64,000 nt of DNA from Diabrotica undecimpunctata (lineage: Eukaryota; Arthropoda; Insecta; Coleoptera; Chrysomelidae): NCBI RefSeq assembly GCF_040954645.1, contig NC_092807.1, positions 28,597,353 through 28,661,352 on the forward strand. The letters are read 5' to 3'. Positions within the stretch are counted from its first letter, which is position 1. Every line of letters starts with the position of its first letter. The position numbers were made by a program, and so were the translations under genes. Below are positions 12,388 through 23,189 of this stretch, piece by piece. The notes beneath the pieces are model-generated. The model made no database searches. It saw nothing but the letters and a program-made list of their open reading frames with translations, and was not told the DNA's origin.

Positions 12388-13665
12388 CTATTGCTGTTTT
12401 GTTTTTTCTACATTGTAGTTTCTTATGTCTTTTCTTATTGCCTTTGTGATTGTCTTATTTATTTGATTTATCGCTTCTTTGCTTGTAGTGTTATCTCCTT
12501 TCATTTGTCGCCTAAGTTCTATAAGGGTTTTCGTGGGTTGACTCAGTTTTTCGTCTTTTTTGCTTGTCGGACAATATTTAGTTTGAGCCTGTTGTATTGT
12601 GTTGACTATCTGTTTGTTCAATATATTGATGTCTGCTGTTGTGGTATCTTTCAATGAATTACCAATATATTTTTCGAACTCCTGAATGTTAGTTGGTTTT
12701 GTCCATTTCTTTGGTTGTTTCTTATTTATCATTTTGAGTCTTTCTTTTTCGGTTGATATCGTTATTTTAGCTCTTACTAACCTATGATCACTGCTTGTAC
12801 TGAACTGGTTTAGCACATTTACGTCTTTAAATAATTCTTTTTTGTTTGTTAAGAAATAGTCGATTTCGTTCCTTGTTTTTCCATCAGGACTTTCCCATGT
12901 CCATCTTCTGTGTTTTTTCTTTTTTAAAGAAGCTGTTCATTTGATAAAGATTGTTTTCCAAAAGGAAAGTCAGTAGTTGTTTGCCTCTATCATTTCTGCC
13001 TTCGCTTCCAAAATTTCCCAATATTATTTCAGAGGGGTCTTCCTTAGTGCCTATTTTGGCGTTGAAATCACCACCTATTATTAAGAAGTGGCCAGGATTT
13101 TCCTTGATTGCACAAGATATTTGGTCATAGAATATTTGGACTTCTTCGTCTGGATGTCCTGTAGTAGGGGCGTACACTTGAATGAACTTTAGGATATATC
13201 TGTCGTTTATTTTGATGTTTAAGTAGACCACTCTTGTTGAGATTTGGTTTATTGACACAATTCTGAAATTTTTTTGTGAATAAAGAAGCCGACGCCTCCG
13301 ACTGTCGACTCCTCTTCTCCTTTGTAATAAAATAAATGGCCTGATGGGAGTGAGGTAAGACTCTCTCCCTTTTTTCTAACTTCGCTAATACCTACAATAT
13401 CCCAGTTTACTTTTGAGAGTTCTTCCTCCATTTCTTCGAATCTTTCTTCGGTAGAGAGTGACCGAGCATTATATGTGGCGATGTTGAGGTTTATCTTTTT
13501 GACGCACATTGAATAGGGTTGGTTTACAGTGGTCGGGTTTTTGGCATTTAAACACCGTGCTTGCCTAGCATGTTGGTGAGTATTCATATTTATTCCCACG
13601 AGTAGCATGGGACATAGTATGGGGAACGTTCGTCGATTCCTGTAGAGCCCCGCGTACAGGAACAA
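12388..13665 (-). pseudogene. RTE ORF, APE endonuclease region
   Basis: Three minus-strand pieces: 13249-13665, 12884-13258 and 12388-12816. The first starts its conserved part at LNIATYNARSLS and holds the GISEVRK block with the catalytic Glu. The second carries IGGDFNAKIG, the catalytic Asp/Asn block. The third starts near the SSDHRLVRA block with the catalytic His. These are the exonuclease-endonuclease-phosphatase signatures used to nick target DNA. Frame changes lie near 13255 and between 12816 and 12884. The family normally carries this region and the RT in one polypeptide. Confidence 0.8.
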
Positions 13666-13694
13666 GGCATATAAAACCGATGAGAAATTTTTAA

Positions 13695-14845
13695 ATATAC
13701 ATTTTGTTTCATTTAGTTGAAAGTGAAAAAAATTACATCAAATCCCATAAGTCAAGAAGGAAGCGTAAGGATGCCGGTTATACCAAATGTATTGACGAAA
13801 GTGATAAGGACTTAATAAGACGAAAAATTTACACAATGTACGAAGAGCAACGGATACCTACATTAGATGCTTTAAAACAACGGCTTACTAATGATGATAC
13901 ACAAATAACCTGTAGCCGCATTAGTCTTGGGAGGATTTTGTCTAAAATGGGCTTCAGATATCGTACTATTGACAAAAGGCAAGTGCTTATGGAGTCCCAT
14001 CGTTTACAAAAGTGGCGTACTGAATATATAACTTCCATAAGAAAGTACCGTACAGAAGATCGACCAATAATTTATCTGGACGAGACATGGTTTGACACTC
14101 ATGAAACACCATCCAAAGGAATGTCCGATTCTTCCAACAGGTGTCAAACAAAAGCTCCATTAAACAAAGGGAAAAGAATAACGATTTTACATGCAGGATC
14201 AGAAAATGGTTGGGTCGCAAATGCCTTATGGCTTTCTGCAAAGAACATTAAAGACTCCTGCGTGGACTACTATGAGGATACAACGGCAGAGCTTTTTAAG
14301 TAATGGTTTAAGAATTGTGTTATACCTAACCTTCCTCAAAATAATGTGATAGTAATGGACAATGCAAGTTACCACAGTCGTCTATTACATAAGTCTCCAA
14401 GAGCAAATAACACGAAAATTGAAATTCAAAACTACCTGTTAGAAAACGATATATATTTTGAAGAAAGTTATTTAAAAAATGAACTGTTAGAAGTGTTAAA
14501 ATCATTTTCTATTAAAAAAGTATATGTTTGTGACGCATTGGCCGAGGACATGGGATATACAGTGTTACGGCTTCCGCCCTACTATTGTTTATTTAATCCC
14601 ATAGAGCATTTGTGGCACCAACTAAAGCCAAATGTGAGGTCACAAATGTTTCTCCAACTTTAAGTGGTAGTGTAGTCGAATTAATAAGGAAATGTGTTGA
14701 TGATATCTCCCCAGAAAGTTGGAAAAATTCAGTACGCCATGTAATGGACGGAGAAAATTCATATGTTACTTTGAATCACATAATTAAATCAATTGTTATT
14801 AATCTTGAAGAGGATAGCGACAGCGAAACAGAATTAGGTATTTAG
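13695..14845 (+). pseudogene. IS630/Tc1-type (DDE_3) transposase, lacking its N-terminal HTH
   Basis: The frame from 13704 carries the linker and first half of the catalytic domain with YLDETWFDTH (first Asp). It stops at an in-frame TAA at 14301-14303. The same frame continues with VIVMDNASYHS (second Asp, about 14343) and PPYYCLFNPIEHLWHQLK (Glu, about 14605). A frameshift near 14650 moves the C-terminus to the frame ending at 14845. All three catalytic acids are present. The HTH is missing upstream, where the RTE element ends at about 13680. Because of the stop, the frameshift and the missing N-terminus it is inactive. I could not define terminal repeats. Confidence 0.78.
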
Positions 14846-15486
14846 GAATTCATAAATATATTTTGGTTATTTTGGGTATTTTTTTGGAAATATTAACTTG
14901 TATATATTTTTCTATATTTTTTTTCAATTCATTTATTTTTTGTACATTATATATTCGTTTGTATGTATATACTATAAATAGAACTATTATTACTGTAAAT
15001 TTTTAACGATATCCGATTAGGAAGAGCAAAAACTTTTAAACACGCCAGTTTTTTGCTGACAGTCCTAAGCCTGTAAAAAGTGTGAATCAAAGTACCTTTC
15101 TGAATTTAGATCCGTATACTACAATTATTCACGTAGAACAAAAAAACTACTTTCTTCATGTTAAAAATTGTACAATTATCAAGTATATTCACTTGAACAA
15201 CCTGAAAATATCATATGAAATATTTTAATAAATTTTTATAATCGTGTATTACACAGCTACCAATGAAATATAATTAAATAACAAACTTTCTGAAGGGCGA
15301 CCCTGTGTACTTCGGTAGTTTATTGAATAAATAGTTTTTTGACAAAAGTTTTCTTGCATATCATTATTTTGTGCAAATCCTTCAGGTAGATCGGGCCTTT
15401 GAGGTAGACCGCGTACTATAGTAGCACCTTTTTTTTAACTAGACAAATTAGATTTAACTTGAATAAAAAATCAAAAACGGACATTA
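14846..15486. other. No recognisable gene
   Basis: AT-rich sequence between the transposase and a dispersed repeat. I see no terminal repeats or coding frame that I can defend. Confidence 0.5.
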
Positions 15487-15586
15487 GTAATATATGGGTA
15501 AATATGAATAGTAAATTCAAGAACAGTGGTGGGCCCAACGGACCCGAGTTGCCCGGTTACGTAAGTAAAATGTGTTGCTCGGATAA
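15487..15586 (+). repeat. Dispersed ~100-bp repeat with conserved frame, copy 1
   Basis: About 100 bp matching the reverse complement of 25097-25196 with roughly six differences. It is far more GC-rich than its surroundings (GGTGGGCCCAACGGACCCGA). In both copies one frame stays open with a shared peptide (KNSGGP, GPEL, GYVSKMCCSD), and some differences are synonymous. GTAAGT at 15561-15566 looks like a splice donor. It may be a transposon exon; I do not recognise the family. Confidence 0.6.
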
Positions 15587-16194
15587 GGGTTATATATCTT
15601 TTATTCTCTTTTACTCTTTGTATATTTCTTTCTATATATTGCCACCTAATTCTGAAGTATATAATACAATTTTAAGTGTGTGCGGTTTCTATTAAATAAA
15701 AACACAGCCTCCATTTTACTCTTAATGAACTTTTAAATTGTATGTATAAATTTTTTTATAAATTAATGTTTACCTTGCTTTGATCCCGTAAACTTTCATA
15801 AAACTCCGGCAAATTAAATGTTCACGTTTTATTTCTATGCTTTCAGACCAGTAAAAAAGAAACTAGCCGCAATTCGGGTGTCTTATAATAAAATAATAAA
15901 GGTTTTTAGGAAACATCTTCGTAGAACAACTAAGAGCAATTTAGCAAATTTCATTACCCAGAAGGAAGATTGGGCCACATGTTGTCTGCTATTCCAGTCT
16001 ACAAGACATTTGTTTTCTGGGATTTTTCGAAAGTATTCATGGTGAAAATTGGATTCAATTTTTTGCGTGCAACCAGATTTTCACAATTAGATTGTAGTGT
16101 TGTATACATTGCATTATCTTAATGTATACATAATGTTTTAAAAAGGTAAATGACAGGACAGGAATTAAAATAAATATCCTTATCCTATTACATT
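15587..16194. other. No recognisable gene
   Basis: AT-rich. Short frames here (for example 15818-16045) have no recognisable motif. Confidence 0.45.
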
Positions 16195-16300
16195 AGTAAT
16201 GTTTGTATTTTGAGAACGATTTCCGAAGTGGAAATTGAAACGTCAATAAACGTATTTTAACCTTTAATTGTGGCTTATTCCCATTTAAATAGTAATTAAT
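16195..16300 (+). repeat. Penelope-associated terminal sequence with hairpin, copy 1
   Basis: Contains CGATTTCCGAAGTGGAAATTG, an 8-bp stem with a GAAGT loop, then GAAACGTCAATAAACG and ATTGTGGCTTATTCCCAT. The same order (hairpin, ATTGTGGC, CCATTTAAA) recurs at 23200-23300 next to a Penelope-like RT remnant. I therefore read this as an isolated Penelope-like element end. The stem-loop plus GAAACGTC resembles the core of a hammerhead ribozyme, but the upstream CTGATGA box is not intact. Confidence 0.45.
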
Positions 16301-16439
16301 TTAAAATGCCACAGGAAAATAGCTTCAGAACAATATTACTTTTACAAGTTTTCATGATATCTGTATGACACAAATTTCACAAATTCGTTATCGAAAATTA
16401 CGTTCCTACACAGCTCTTCTAACTTTTCACGTAAGACGT

Positions 16440-17620
16440 GTTCAGTCTGCTTAACCATCCTAATGAGTGTATGGACAGGTACATGTAAACTCTGCAGTTT
16501 TACGTACACCATTGTTTAGTAGTGTAGAAGCGTAGATACAAAAGTGACGATATTGGGATGAGAATGGAAAAAGCGGTTGGAAAATGGGAATAAAAGGATT
16601 TGCATGGATTTGTGATGAAATGTATATGACTAGACTGGGACGCCCAAACAATTAGAGGGAAAAAAGACTCATTGCTTATGTCATTACCCTATTATATAAT
16701 CGGCCATTTTGATAAATGAAGGCAGGTTAGGGATACCCGTATGAAATCGTTGACAAAACAATCGTCGACTTGTTCTGGGTTCAAAAATGGCCAGCCAAAT
16801 AACTGGTGCAGTCATTTGCCGTTGGAATCTCCCCTCTTGTAAATGGTTACCAAACCAAGTTTTTGGATTTTGCGAAACCAACTTTTAGTCAAGTGAAATA
16901 AACACCCAATTCGCTTCGCAGATTACCAAACGGCAATTACGGCCTTGTGAATCGAAATTTTTAAAGTCAGTCACAAGTTTTAATGAATTTAAAACGACAC
17001 CAACTTTTTCGGAACAACGAACAACGTCACAGTCTTACTCAATTAATTGAGTAAAGACTGTGACGTAGGTTTGTATGCATTTGTCGGAAAGAACAAAATA
17101 TAAGAGACACGTAATGCCCATTTAATAAACTATGGATGGTAAATAATTGCAAGAAAAATTTTGGCGCATATTGAAATCTACCATCTATGTAATATGCTTC
17201 TGCTTTTGCCAAGTAACATAAATTCTTAAGGGTGCCAAAAATAATAATATTTTGTTTCGAATCGTTCTGCAACACAAAACATTTATCGTGGTCCGTCTTT
17301 AGATTCATCTGTCGGATTACTTGATGCGCTTTCCCATTGTCTTCGGTACAGGTGACATAAAAAGTAATCGATCGTTGCTCATATTCCTCCGAATACAAGA
17401 GATGTTCGTTGTTGTCAGGTGTTCTTTGAAAGAAGAAGTTGCAATCTTTTGTTGAATGATTTTTTATGGCCTCTCCGATAAGTACTCTTAAGCTTTTACC
17501 TTGCAGAGGTTGCTGATGACTTGACGGCTTAGTTTTCGAAGGTCGCTTACGTGATTTTGTTCCAAGTCGCAGTGCAGAATATTTTCCGCAAATAAAATAA
17601 TTATAGAAATATAAACAAAT
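16440..17620 (-). pseudogene. MULE-type transposase pseudogene
   Basis: On the minus strand, 17635-17039 encodes a region that includes the MULE catalytic block YYIDGRFQYAPKFFLQLFTI with the first Asp and an adjoining NGHYVSLIFC segment. Downstream, in shifting frames, I can still read a TDFE-like block with Asp changed to Lys context, NLPSFIKMADYIIG (about 16690), an NPFIPIFQPLF segment matching the C-E-S-F-H-S region (about 16580) and STLLNN (about 16525). These follow the order of a Mutator-like transposase. Upstream it is cut by the RTE insertion at 17635. The FLYWCH-type N-terminus is not visible. At least four frame breaks make it inactive. Confidence 0.65.
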
Positions 17621-17634
17621 AATGGTCATTTTCA

Positions 17635-18813
17635 TGGATATTCATGGACACATAAGAGGTATACATGAAAAATGTGTTGAATATAACATACCTATTTACA
17701 ATTTGTATATCGATTTCAAACAGGCGTTTGATGGAGTAGATCAACAAAAGATGTTAAAGCAGATATCTATGTTAGGGATACCCAATAAATTGGTTAAACT
17801 TATACGAATAACTCTGGAGGTTTCCAAAGCTATGGTGAGAATAGATGGAAATATGACGCAGGCCTTTGATATTGAAAATGGAGTTAGACAAGGTAATGCC
17901 TTATCAACAACACTTCTTAATCTAACTTTAGAAGCTGTTGTTAGAAAACTGGATATAAACGGCTGTATTAATACAAGATCTATGCAAATATGCGCATATG
18001 CGGATAATGTTGCCATAATAAGCCGCAACAAAAGGGTATTAAGCGAAAAAGTTATAGAACTGAAACGAGAAGCTGCTACGTTTGGTCTATATATAAATGA
18101 AAGCAAAACAAAATATATGGAGTGCACAAAATCGAATGAACATGAGAATCTGAAGGTAGACAACCATACCTACAAATATGCCTCCACTTTTCCCTACCTA
18201 GGCTCAATAATAAATGATAACAACAACATCAGTCAAGAAATACAAGCACGGATTCTTAGCGGTAATAAGTGCTTTTATGCATACAAAGACTTAATGAAAA
18301 GCAAGTTACTGAATCGTGAGTCTAAGCTGAGAATCTACAAAACATCACATCCATATGTGACCAGTGGTCACATATGGATGTGAAACGTGGACCCTCTCAA
18401 CCACTGATGAAAATCAACTGAGAATATTTGAGCGCAAAATACTAAGGAAGATATTTGGACCAACCCAATGCAGCGATAGTTCGTGGAGAATTAAAATGAA
18501 CCACGAGAGGGATGAACTAATGCAGAGCGCAGATATTGTCAGATTTGTAAATTCACAAAGACTAAACTGGCTTGGTCACCTAGAAAGAATGCCAGATAAT
18601 CGAGCTGTAAAAGTAGTCCAGAGATGGAAGCCCCAAGAAAACAGAACAAGAGGAAGGCCCCGTAAAAGATGGATAGACGACGTAGAGAGGGATCTTAAAA
18701 CCATGAACATCAGGCAGTGGCGAAGGAAAGTATCCGACAGGGCAGAATGGAAGAACATTGTTAAGCAGGCCAAGGCTCACAAAGGGTTGTAGCGCCATCA
18801 GAAGAAGAAGAAG
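17635..18813 (+). mobile_element. 5'-truncated RTE-like retrotransposon with 14-bp target duplication
   Basis: Plus-strand insertion flanked by the exact 14-bp duplication AATGGTCATTTTCA at 17621-17634 and 18814-18827, inside the MULE remnant. It encodes the RT from the FDGVDQQKM region through GVRQGNALS, the catalytic box as YADN (about 18000), KTKYME and YLGSIIND. In a second frame from 18364 it encodes YGCETWTLS and the C-terminal WLGHLERMPDN and GRPRKRWIDD blocks, with a stop at 18790. The tail is (GAA)n. YADD changed to YADN and a frameshift in the palindrome at 18346-18382 inactivate it. The fragment at 62707-62916 is the same family. Confidence 0.9.
18346..18382. repeat. 37-bp perfect palindrome inside the RTE RT frame
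   Basis: Arms CACATCCATATGTGACCA (18346-18363) and its exact reverse complement (18365-18382) are separated by one G. The right arm is normal coding sequence for the VVTYGCE block. The left arm replaces the expected codons just before it and shifts the frame. It looks like a local template-switch copy. Confidence 0.9.
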
Positions 18814-18827
18814 AATGGTCATTTTCA

Positions 18828-19585
18828 GACAACTGGACTTTATTCCATAAAATAAAGTCTTTAGTTTTAAAATTGTAATAAGTTCTTTGCATATTTGTAT
18901 ATTGTTTCATGTGAAAAATGACTATTGAATTATAAAAAATGATCAATTTATGGTGAAGCCAAAAAAATATTTGGATCTTCAGCTGGTATTGCAAAACTTA
19001 TTTTAAGAGTAGAATTGCAATTCTACATAGAAACTAGTTATCTATACTAAATAATTTTCCAATCCTGACACTTTAAATTTTTATCAAAAATATCTATCAA
19101 GAGAAATGTAGAGTATTTCTTAACAAACTTTAAAGACCAGTATTAACATACATTTGTGTTTAGATTTAAACGTCTTAACATGCAGGGTGTTTCACTCTAC
19201 AAGTGACAATGTGACTTTAAAAATTTAATAAGAAATTTAAAATGTATCAGAAAGTGAGTAACAAAGTAATATTATGCCTTGTCTATAAGAAACATCTTGT
19301 ACAGTTGGCTTAAAAAACTTAATTAAGCTGATTTTTTCTGTTTGTATGACATGTAGCCTTACATTGATCGTCCGCGTTGGCTCAAAACGTAATCAATAAA
19401 CAGTTCAATATCCATGTTAAAGGAACAAGGGCAAATGAAGAGAAATTTTTCTTATCGCATAGTTTTAGGTAGCTATCAATAGAATTTTGTGGAATTCCCA
19501 AATAAAAACCAATGAATTACATTTGAATTTAATACATCTATTTTAGATTTATTCTGGCAAATTACTAAATCTTAGCGGTTTGTAA
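18828..19585. other. No recognisable gene
   Basis: AT-rich. This would be the upstream flank of the MULE remnant, but no MULE N-terminus can be read here. Confidence 0.45.
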
Positions 19586-19589
19586 GGGG

Positions 19590-20345
19590 TTTATGGTCTA
19601 TACCTGCCAAGGGCTGCAGGTAGCCCAGTCATGAGTTTACCAATCTCTCGGGGTCTATTTTAAAATACCTACTTTTATGACGGTGATGAGTTTGTACTAT
19701 ATCCAAAGGTATTTATGCTAATTGGTGATGAGTTTACTTGTACCCGTTTTAACCTTCATCGGACTGGCCGGGGTCTATTTTGACCCCAGATACCAATTTT
19801 TGGCTGCTACTTTATAGATCTTAATTTTTAATCGGCAGACTTCCATCTATCTGTACTTTATATATTGTACTGATAAAGAATTATGCCTACAAGAACATTT
19901 AACGGTTAAATTAAATTTAAAAATTTTAATTTTGTAAGCTGAGGTCTCCTAATGACCCGACCAGCCTTTTATGTCATATAAAATGAATTCTAATAAAGTT
20001 ATGAATTCTAATAATAAAAGAATCCCATAGATTTTACGAATTAGTACCGACTATGAGTGTACTATCGTTTTATGTAAGGGTTTTACATATTTAAATGGGG
20101 AATTCCCCGAGCTTCAATAAAATTTAACGAAATAATATAAATATATTGAGTTTCAGTGTCAGTTGATTTCTTGCCGTATTTGTGAATAGTGCATAAAATT
20201 CTGAACACGAGTTACGTTTCATTTATATCTAGCCGAAATCAACTGAGTGAAGATTAACTTTTACGTTTACTTGAAAGTGATGATCCAGAGCTTGATATCA
20301 ATGAGGATACAGCAAGTGATTTAAAAGATGCCCCCGATATACAGT
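19590..20345 (+). pseudogene. Possible piggyBac-like 5' region and transposase N-terminus
   Basis: Holds CGGGGTCTATTTTGACCCCAG (about 19769-19789), where GGGGTC and GACCCC form a small inverted repeat, and a related GGGGTCTATTTTAAAATAC at 19655. Near 20230-20340 a plus frame reads SRNQLSED, a stop, then LLESDDPELDINEDTASD. An acidic LLxSDD segment is common at the N-terminus of piggyBac transposases. No catalytic domain follows. This is a weak assignment. Confidence 0.3.
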
Positions 20346-20500
20346 GTAAGTAAAAGTTTATGGTCGGTATGGTAAAATTTAACAGGATATCTAACGCAGA
20401 TATAAAATCATATTTTCAGCGAACAGACAAAGATAACAATCATATTTCCCCTTGGTCTCCCCTCCATATTTCTTATTGCTGCCCATTGCGCAGTAGTAAG

Positions 20501-20550
20501 ACGATTAGTTCCGATTAGTTTTGATTAGTTCCGATTAGTTCCGATCTGAG
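20501..20550. repeat. 10-bp tandem repeat, five units
   Basis: Units CCGATTAGTT in phase from 20501: ACGATTAGTT, CCGATTAGTT, TTGATTAGTT, CCGATTAGTT, CCGATCTGAG. They lie just outside the left end of the hAT-like element. Confidence 0.85.
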
Positions 20551-20984
20551 ATATACATATCTCTGGTTCCTATCCTAAGAAACTAGAGGTGGGTCGTTCA
20601 CATTTTTATCGGAACCGTTTTTCGTAAACTGTAACTAGTTGATTGTTTATCAGTAGTTTCAAATAAGCGAGTACACAAAAAACATATTGGCTATTATATT
20701 GAAACAAACTAACGAAGGATATATTTATTATAACTTAAAAAATAAATTAAACAATACAAATAGTACTTACATTTACATGACACATTATTAAATCGCGAAT
20801 CGTCTAAATTGACATTTAAAAACATAAGTTTTTCTACTTTTCTTGTTGTTTCTTCTTTTGTTTAAAATTAAACCAGATTTTGAACATGTGTTCACAATAA
20901 ACAGATTTTGTTACAATACTACAATATTTTATGAATATAGTGGTTAAGTTAAGATATACATGGCGATGGTTTTTCCACCACTGT

Positions 20985-21240
20985 AATGGACAGTTCCAAT
21001 CACCGTTCGAAATTTTTTGTGGGTAATATCATCAGACAAGTACATGTCGACTTCTTTTATATCTCTAGATACAGGTGTATGTTTAGATGAGTCATGTCTA
21101 ATAAATTCATCAAAAATACACCATGGACTTAAGTCATCTTTATCAGTTTCTTTTTCTTGTACTGGTTGATTTTCACTAGTACAATCTTCTTTTTCTTTTT
21201 TTATAGAAGTAACCAGCTTCTTAACTCTTTCTTTTGTTTT
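20985..21240 (-). pseudogene. hAT transposase C-terminal segment, inverted
   Basis: The minus frame reads KKERVKKLVTSIKKEKEDC, then DLSPWCIFDEFIRHD and VDMYLSDD. A frame change follows, with LQWWKNH about 20980-20995. The order of SPW, FDEF, a short linker, EVxxYL and then WW is that of the dimerisation region at the end of ZBED/hAT transposases. It lies upstream of, and opposite to, the N-terminal part at 21451-22450. Confidence 0.6.
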
Positions 21241-21450
21241 TTATAACTAGGTATTCTGATTAATGAATGAGTTTCGATTTACGATTGATCTGCATTTTCG
21301 ATTTCAAATCTTTATTGATAGTTCGTCAGAGGATTTATTTATTGTAAATATTTAATTATGAATTATTTTTCTTAGTCAAAATGATTGACCTAGTATAAGA
21401 ATAATAATTTTATTTTAAAAAAATGCGCATTTGTAGAAGATGCAGCTTTT

Positions 21451-22450
21451 ATGTTCCACTTTCTGAATATTGCAATGATTGAAACTTCTCCTGACGCATT
21501 TCTGTCCGTTTCGACTACTTCTACTACAAGTACTGACATACTGCCACCGCTACCCAAGCATCAAAAGGTGATGGATACTTCCATTAATAAAAATATTAGT
21601 TTAGAACAAAAGAAACAAATAGATTTGGATTTAATAAACCTATGCAAAGAATCGTTTCATCCGTTTTCCATAGTTGAAGAACGAGCTTTTAAAAAGTTTG
21701 CAGGGTGGATTCCTGGATATAAACCACCAACAAGAAAAACTTGTTCATTACGTCAGGCTCATTACTTCAGGAATGTTATACCAAAACTAATCAAATTATT
21801 GGATCACACGTTATTAAAGATGTAGAAAATATCTGTATTACTACTGACCTTTGGACATATGGAGTAACTGAGAGTTACATCGCATTAACAGGACAATATT
21901 TAACCGAAAATTTAGAATTTAAAACGATTTTATTAGGCTGCTGCCATTTTTCTAGAAACCATAATTCAGAAAAGATCGCTTTTGAAATTAGTGAAATTAT
22001 TTCACTAATTTCAAATTTCAGTTTCTAAAAAAACACATTTCAAAAAAAGTACCTTATCTTTAGAAAGGCTTTTAAAGTATCAATTACAAAACAAAGTTCC
22101 CAAACGGTCAATCCAAGACGTGGAAACTAGGTAGAACTTCACCTATTACATGTTAAAAAGAATGATCGAGTTAGAAGAGGCAATCCGTTCCACTTTTGTA
22201 TTAGTTAATACAGACTTAGACTTGGACCAAATCTAAATAATGAAGACTGGATTATTTGTTCTCAATTTTCCCAAATTTTACGGCCTTTTAAAGAAATAAC
22301 AAGTACAATAAGTGGCCAAAAATACTTGAAGGGTAGTTCAGTGATTGTTATGGTACGCTGCCTTCAAGAATCTTGCAATAAAATTTTAGCAAACGGTAAC
22401 CTTACATCCATAGTATCCGACGTAGTACAATTACTAATATCGGGTTGTAT
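21451..22450 (+). pseudogene. hAT (ZBED-type) transposase, N-terminal and central part
   Basis: Frame 21451-21825 carries a Ser/Thr-rich leader, then the KKQIDLDLINLCKESFHPFS block and the FKKFAGWIPGYKPP block. Frame 21741-22028 carries ICITTDLWTYGVTESYIALT, the first catalytic Asp block of hAT transposases, and ILLGCCHFS. Further on, in broken frames, I read LLKYQLQNKVPKRS (about 22070), RMIELEEAIRSTF, DWIICSQFSQILRPFKEIT (about 22240) and VSDVVQLLISG. The BED finger is missing and the C-terminal region is not downstream. There are several stops. Confidence 0.68.
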
Positions 22451-22667
22451 TGTTTAGTTTATTTTTCAAGTTAAAATAAATATATTCTTCATTAGTTTCT
22501 TTCACTTCAATAAATATACACATAAACGATAATAGCCATTATGTTTGTTTATCTAGGTACTCTCTTACTTGAAACTACTGTCAAACAATCATAGTTATTG
22601 TTTACGAAAATCGGTTTAGTTGTGTTAAGAGTGTAGGCGCAAAATTTCAGGCCAATGCTTTTTAAGT

Positions 22668-22977
22668 GTATTCATTTTTTTCGAGTCCTGAGAAAACTAA
22701 CAAATATTTTTGAAAAATTTAAACGCAGAATGGAAGGTGACATTATTGCCGAGGGCCGAAATAAACAAAAAGTTTTTTGAATGAGATACTTAAAATTCAA
22801 AATCACACTAAATTTTCTCTTTTTTCGCCCCTGTAACTTATTAAAATAAACATTATAGAAGTCTTCAGAGACTTTCGGCCCTCGGTAATAATGTATTCTT
22901 TCATTCTGCGTTTAAATTTTTCAAAAATATTTATTAGTTTTCTCCAGATTCGAAAAAAAAAGAATGCCCACCTCTAC
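22668..22977. repeat. Fold-back element with ~85-bp inverted arms
   Basis: Left arm (about 22676-22762) and right arm (about 22873-22962) are near-perfect reverse complements. They contain AACTAACAAATATTTTTG, TTTAAACGCAGAATG and CCGAGGGCCGAAA, and the loop is about 110 bp. There is no coding capacity. The right arm runs into GAATGCCCACCTCTA, an hAT-like terminus, so it may be a non-autonomous hAT MITE. Confidence 0.8.
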
Positions 22978-23189
22978 TCGTTCGTTACCTGTGTTCGTAC
23001 TTTGATTCGGTGCTTTGACTACGCAACATGAGGCGTTGCCAAATAATTTCGTATGAAGGTTTATTTATTGTGGAGTTATTGTGGAGTTCATTGGAAATAA
23101 GGCACAATGTGACTTTAAAATAAGCTTATTTTGATGTTTAGATTTTTAATTCGGAAATCGTACTTAAAATACGAAACATTAATAAATTT

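Larger units (their letters stand above)
10627..13680 (-). mobile_element. Nearly full-length RTE non-LTR retrotransposon
   Basis: About 3.05 kb on the minus strand, containing in order an APE-type endonuclease, a linker and a reverse transcriptase with its C-terminal domain. It ends in a (GATGAT)-type tail at about 10660-10670. It is a single-ORF element typical of the RTE clade, now broken into about six frames. I could not find a convincing target duplication. The flanks share only about seven AT-rich bases. Confidence 0.85.
20584..22640. mobile_element. Rearranged hAT-like (ZBED-type) DNA transposon
   Basis: Imperfect inverted arms of about 87 bp lie at 20611-20697 and 22529-22617. They share CGTAAAC, TGATTGTTT, CAGTAGTTTCAA and GGCTATTAT. 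The left end starts TAGAGGTGGG (20584), a common hAT terminus. The transposase is split between strands inside. I could not show an 8-bp target duplication. The right terminus may be confused by the adjoining fold-back element, which also ends in CCCACCTCTA. Confidence 0.65.

Noticed and set aside
10685..12657. Plus-strand ORFs over the RTE element
   Set aside because: Shadows of the minus-strand endonuclease/RT frames; hydrophobic composition comes from the reversed codons.
10645..13680. Target duplication for the large RTE (ATATAAA-like flanks)
   Set aside because: Only about seven AT-rich bases with a mismatch; not above chance.
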